Of a DNA stretch of 31,867 nt, positions 29,790 through 31,867 are shown piece by piece; within the stretch, counting starts at the first letter, position 1, and each line of letters starts with the position of its first letter. The notes under the pieces were generated by a model. That model saw nothing but the letters and a program-made list of their open reading frames with translations, was not told the DNA's origin and ran no database searches. The position numbers and the translations under genes were made by a program. Origin of the DNA: an uncultured Methanobrevibacter sp. (GTDB lineage: Archaea > Methanobacteriota > Methanobacteria > Methanobacteriales > Methanobacteriaceae); assembly GCA_902782595.1 (NCBI GenBank), contig CACZNW010000055.1:1-31867 (forward strand). Reading direction: 5' to 3'.

Positions 29790-31867
29790 TTATCTTATTT
29801 TTACATATCTTGTAAGTGTATCTTTCTTATATGTTATTGTATATTTTACCTTTTTGCCTTTTTTGATCTTTTTAACCATCTTCTTGGTTACTTTAAACTT
29901 GGCAATGCCTTTAGCGTTGGTTTTGACTTTGTATTTTTTGCCTTTAAACTTAACAATAAGTTTTACTTTCTTGTAAAGTTTTGGTCCTTTATAAGTTACT
30001 TTGGCAGTGTATTTTTTACCTTTCTTAAGTTTTTTAGCAACCTTTTTAGTTAGTTTAAGATATCCTATACCTTTCTTGTTGACTTTCACAGAATAATTTT
30101 TGCCTTTGAATCTGACAGTGACTTTCTGTTTTTTCATCTTCTTGCCGAATTTAACTTTAACTTTGGTTTTACCTGCATATTTGAATTTCACTTTAATATT
30201 CTGTTTGACATTGTGTCCTTTTACAGTGATTTTAATAATGGTTCTGCGAGCGGACTTTTTAACTTTAGAGAGTTTCTTGGCTCTGATAATGTGTTTTACC
30301 TTAATAGTGTTGGTAACACTTACTTTACCCGCACCTGCAGTAACCTTATAATTACCAGGTTTCAGGGTGAGTTTAAAGTAGGCATATCCGCTACTGTCTG
30401 TTGTAAGAGTGTAGGTCTTACCTGCAAGTTTCAGTGTAACTGTTTCACCTGACAGAGGCACTCCATTTGCATCAACCGTACGGACAGCATAATTTGAACC
30501 TTCAAGGTAGAACATATTTATGTTCTGGGATATGATGCCGCTCACGCTTTTTGAAACAGTGAAGTTAATCATGGCCTGCGCATAACCGTAATCTGAAAAA
30601 CCATAATAATTAACACTGACATTTATGTAATTGCCAATAGGCAAGTCAGTTAAATTGAGTGTCGCCCAGGAGTTGTATACTCCAGCATGGTAGACTCTGT
30701 CGTTAAGATTGATGAATACTAAACCTTCATTCACGTTGTTTCCGCTGTTGACTTTTACTTTAACAGTGACATCATAACCGGAAACATCAACTGAGACAAT
30801 ATCAATTCTAGCCACTCTTAAAACAACATTGCCGTCGGATTTTTCTTTAGTAAGATCATCAACAACAACACTTCCCTTGTCAAGAGCAATACCACTGGTA
30901 TTGTCTGCTGCAGAATTGTTTTTAAATGTGGAGTTTGTAACTGATATGCCTTCACCGTTCACATAAATACCTGCACCTGAACCGGCTCTGTTGTTGATTA
31001 ATATGGAGTCAGCAACTTTTCCATAGTTTCCGTTGATAAGTATTCCCGCACCGGTTTGAATTGCAGTATTGTTTATGAATACTGAATCATTAATTCTTCC
31101 ATTGTCACCGTTTAACACTAGACCAGCACCGTTAACTGCAGTGTTGTTTATGAATGCTGAACCGTCAATGCTTGCATTATCACCGTTTAACATTGCACCT
31201 GCACCTGAGGTTGCATTGTTGAACATGAACTGTGAACCTGAAATGCCTGTGTTGTTTCCGTTGGATAATACTCCTGCACCCTCATCAGCAGTGTTGTTCA
31301 TGAAGTTACAGTTAATCACACGGTCGTTGTTTCCGTTGATAAGTACTCCCGCACCTTCATCAGCAGCATTGCTGTCGAATATTGAATAACTGACGGTTGA
31401 GTCGTTTCCGTTAAATACAACTCCCGCACCGGTACCTGCAATGTTTTTGATGAATTCACAGTCATCGATGTTGGCTCCGTTGCCGTTTGAGATTATACCT
31501 GCACCGGTGTTTGCATTGTTGTTTGCAAAGCTGGAGGCTGAAACTGAAGCATCATTTCCATTGATTACAATTCCCGCACCGGTATCAGCAGTGTTGTTTG
31601 CAAACTCTGAATTTGTGATGCTTGCACCGTCACCGTCAATTATAATACCCGCACCGGTACCGGCAGTGTTGTTTGTGAACCTGGAATCTGAAACTTCGCC
31701 ATTGCCACCTTTAATTACAACTCCTGCACCTGTACTTGCATTGTTATCTGTAAATGTTGAGTTACTTACACTACCGTTACCACCATTAATCACAACACCA
31801 GCACCAGTACCCGCAGTATTATCAGTGAACTCTGAATCACTTACACTACCATCATCACCATTAATCA
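29790..31867 (-). CDS. Adhesin-like protein, beta-helix repeats plus Ig-like and Lys-rich C-terminal domains (5' end beyond window)
   Basis: The frame is open to the right edge, so the N-terminus and signal peptide are missing; about 691 residues are visible. Residues 1 to about 330 are 13 tandem repeats of 25-26 residues (pattern I-N-G-x4-V-x2-S-x-F-x2-N-x-A-x2-GAG), a parallel beta-helix like polymorphic outer-membrane-protein repeats. Next comes an Ig-like segment (VDVSGYDVTVKVKVNSG) and another with VDANGVPLSGETVTLKLAG and SGYAYFKLTLKPG. The last 170 residues are rich in Lys and Tyr/Val (KGKKYKVKTNAKGIAKFKV, ending RYVKIR), typical of Methanobrevibacter adhesin-like proteins and a possible pseudomurein- or surface-binding region. 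It is probably secreted and cell-wall attached. Confidence 0.85.
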   Translation of the reverse strand, partial: INGDDGSVSDSEFTDNTAGTGAGVVINGGNGSVSNSTFTDNNASTGAGVVIKGGNGEVSDSRFTNNTAGTGAGIIIDGDGASITNSEFANNTADTGAGIVINGNDASVSASSFANNNANTGAGIISNGNGANIDDCEFIKNIAGTGAGVVFNGNDSTVSYSIFDSNAADEGAGVLINGNNDRVINCNFMNNTADEGAGVLSNGNNTGISGSQFMFNNATSGAGAMLNGDNASIDGSAFINNTAVNGAGLVLNGDNGRINDSVFINNTAIQTGAGILINGNYGKVADSILINNRAGSGAGIYVNGEGISVTNSTFKNNSAADNTSGIALDKGSVVVDDLTKEKSDGNVVLRVARIDIVSVDVSGYDVTVKVKVNSGNNVNEGLVFINLNDRVYHAGVYNSWATLNLTDLPIGNYINVSVNYYGFSDYGYAQAMINFTVSKSVSGIISQNINMFYLEGSNYAVRTVDANGVPLSGETVTLKLAGKTYTLTTDSSGYAYFKLTLKPGNYKVTAGAGKVSVTNTIKVKHIIRAKKLSKVKKSARRTIIKITVKGHNVKQNIKVKFKYAGKTKVKVKFGKKMKKQKVTVRFKGKNYSVKVNKKGIGYLKLTKKVAKKLKKGKKYTAKVTYKGPKLYKKVKLIVKFKGKKYKVKTNAKGIAKFKVTKKMVKKIKKGKKVKYTITYKKDTLTRYVKIR
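30885..31867 (-). repeat. Tandem 75-bp repeats in the adhesin gene
   Basis: About 13 units of 75-78 bp encode the beta-helix rungs. Neighbouring units near the right edge (31640-31867) are the most alike at DNA level, for example the repeated CACCAGTACCCGCAGT and GCACCGGTACC stretches. Units toward the C-terminal side have diverged. The array continues past the window. Confidence 0.85.

Noticed and set aside
30885..31867. Regular 75-bp repeats considered as a CRISPR array
   Set aside because: The units are in-frame coding repeats without unique spacers of constant length. They encode beta-helix rungs of an adhesin.

Overview
The window is a stretch of AT-rich chromosome from a hydrogenotrophic methanogen of the order Methanobacteriales, most likely a gut or rumen Methanobrevibacter-type organism. 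The evidence is a full-length MtrH methyltransferase subunit, methanogenesis marker protein 8, archaeal Cdc48, Pelota, archaeal ATP-dependent DNA ligase, archaeal GlmU, TATA/BRE promoters, MraY-like and MurG-like enzymes suggesting a pseudomurein wall, and a large beta-helix adhesin-like protein with a Lys-rich C-terminus. I see no insertion sequence, prophage, CRISPR array or recognisable defence system.

Layout. 1-7000: tRNA-Ile(GAU), an ACT-domain regulator, hypC, a flavoprotein disulfide-reductase-like gene, a minus-strand MraY-like/MurG-like pair, pelA, and prephenate dehydrogenase with an extra C-terminal domain. 7000-14300: cdc48 behind a strong promoter, a secreted beta-helix protein with Gly/Pro-rich linker, a solitary mtrH, a probable gene remnant, methanogenesis marker 8 and a DnaQ-type exonuclease. 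14700-19800: thiC-lig (1-bp overlap), a membrane-tethered OB-fold protein and a phosphohexomutase. 19870-24613: a tight minus-strand operon glmU, gamma-carbonic anhydrase, hisC, radical-SAM activase, ASCH-TPR protein. 24700-29520: rubredoxin (56 codons), a DUF4012-type membrane protein, the apgM-glmM pair and a DUF92 membrane protein. 29600-31867: a small unassigned ORF and the 3' part of the adhesin, which runs off the right edge.

How the genes fit together. Two GlmM-family mutases and GlmU can supply UDP-GlcNAc for the MraY/MurG-like wall enzymes, and the adhesin and beta-helix protein are surface products. MtrH, Mmp8, HypC and rubredoxin belong to methanogenic and anaerobic redox metabolism. 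The most interesting unexplained signals are a palindromic motif TTTTGNCAAAA that occurs in pairs at the cdc48 and DUF92 promoters with variants elsewhere, other operator-like dyads (hypC/flavoprotein, rubredoxin, DUF4012), a prephenate dehydrogenase with what looks like a tRNA-synthetase FDX-ACB domain, an ASCH-TPR fusion, a solitary mtrH, and two short unlisted coding-like stretches. No clearly new multi-gene system is visible. All functional calls come from reading the sequence; no database search was run.
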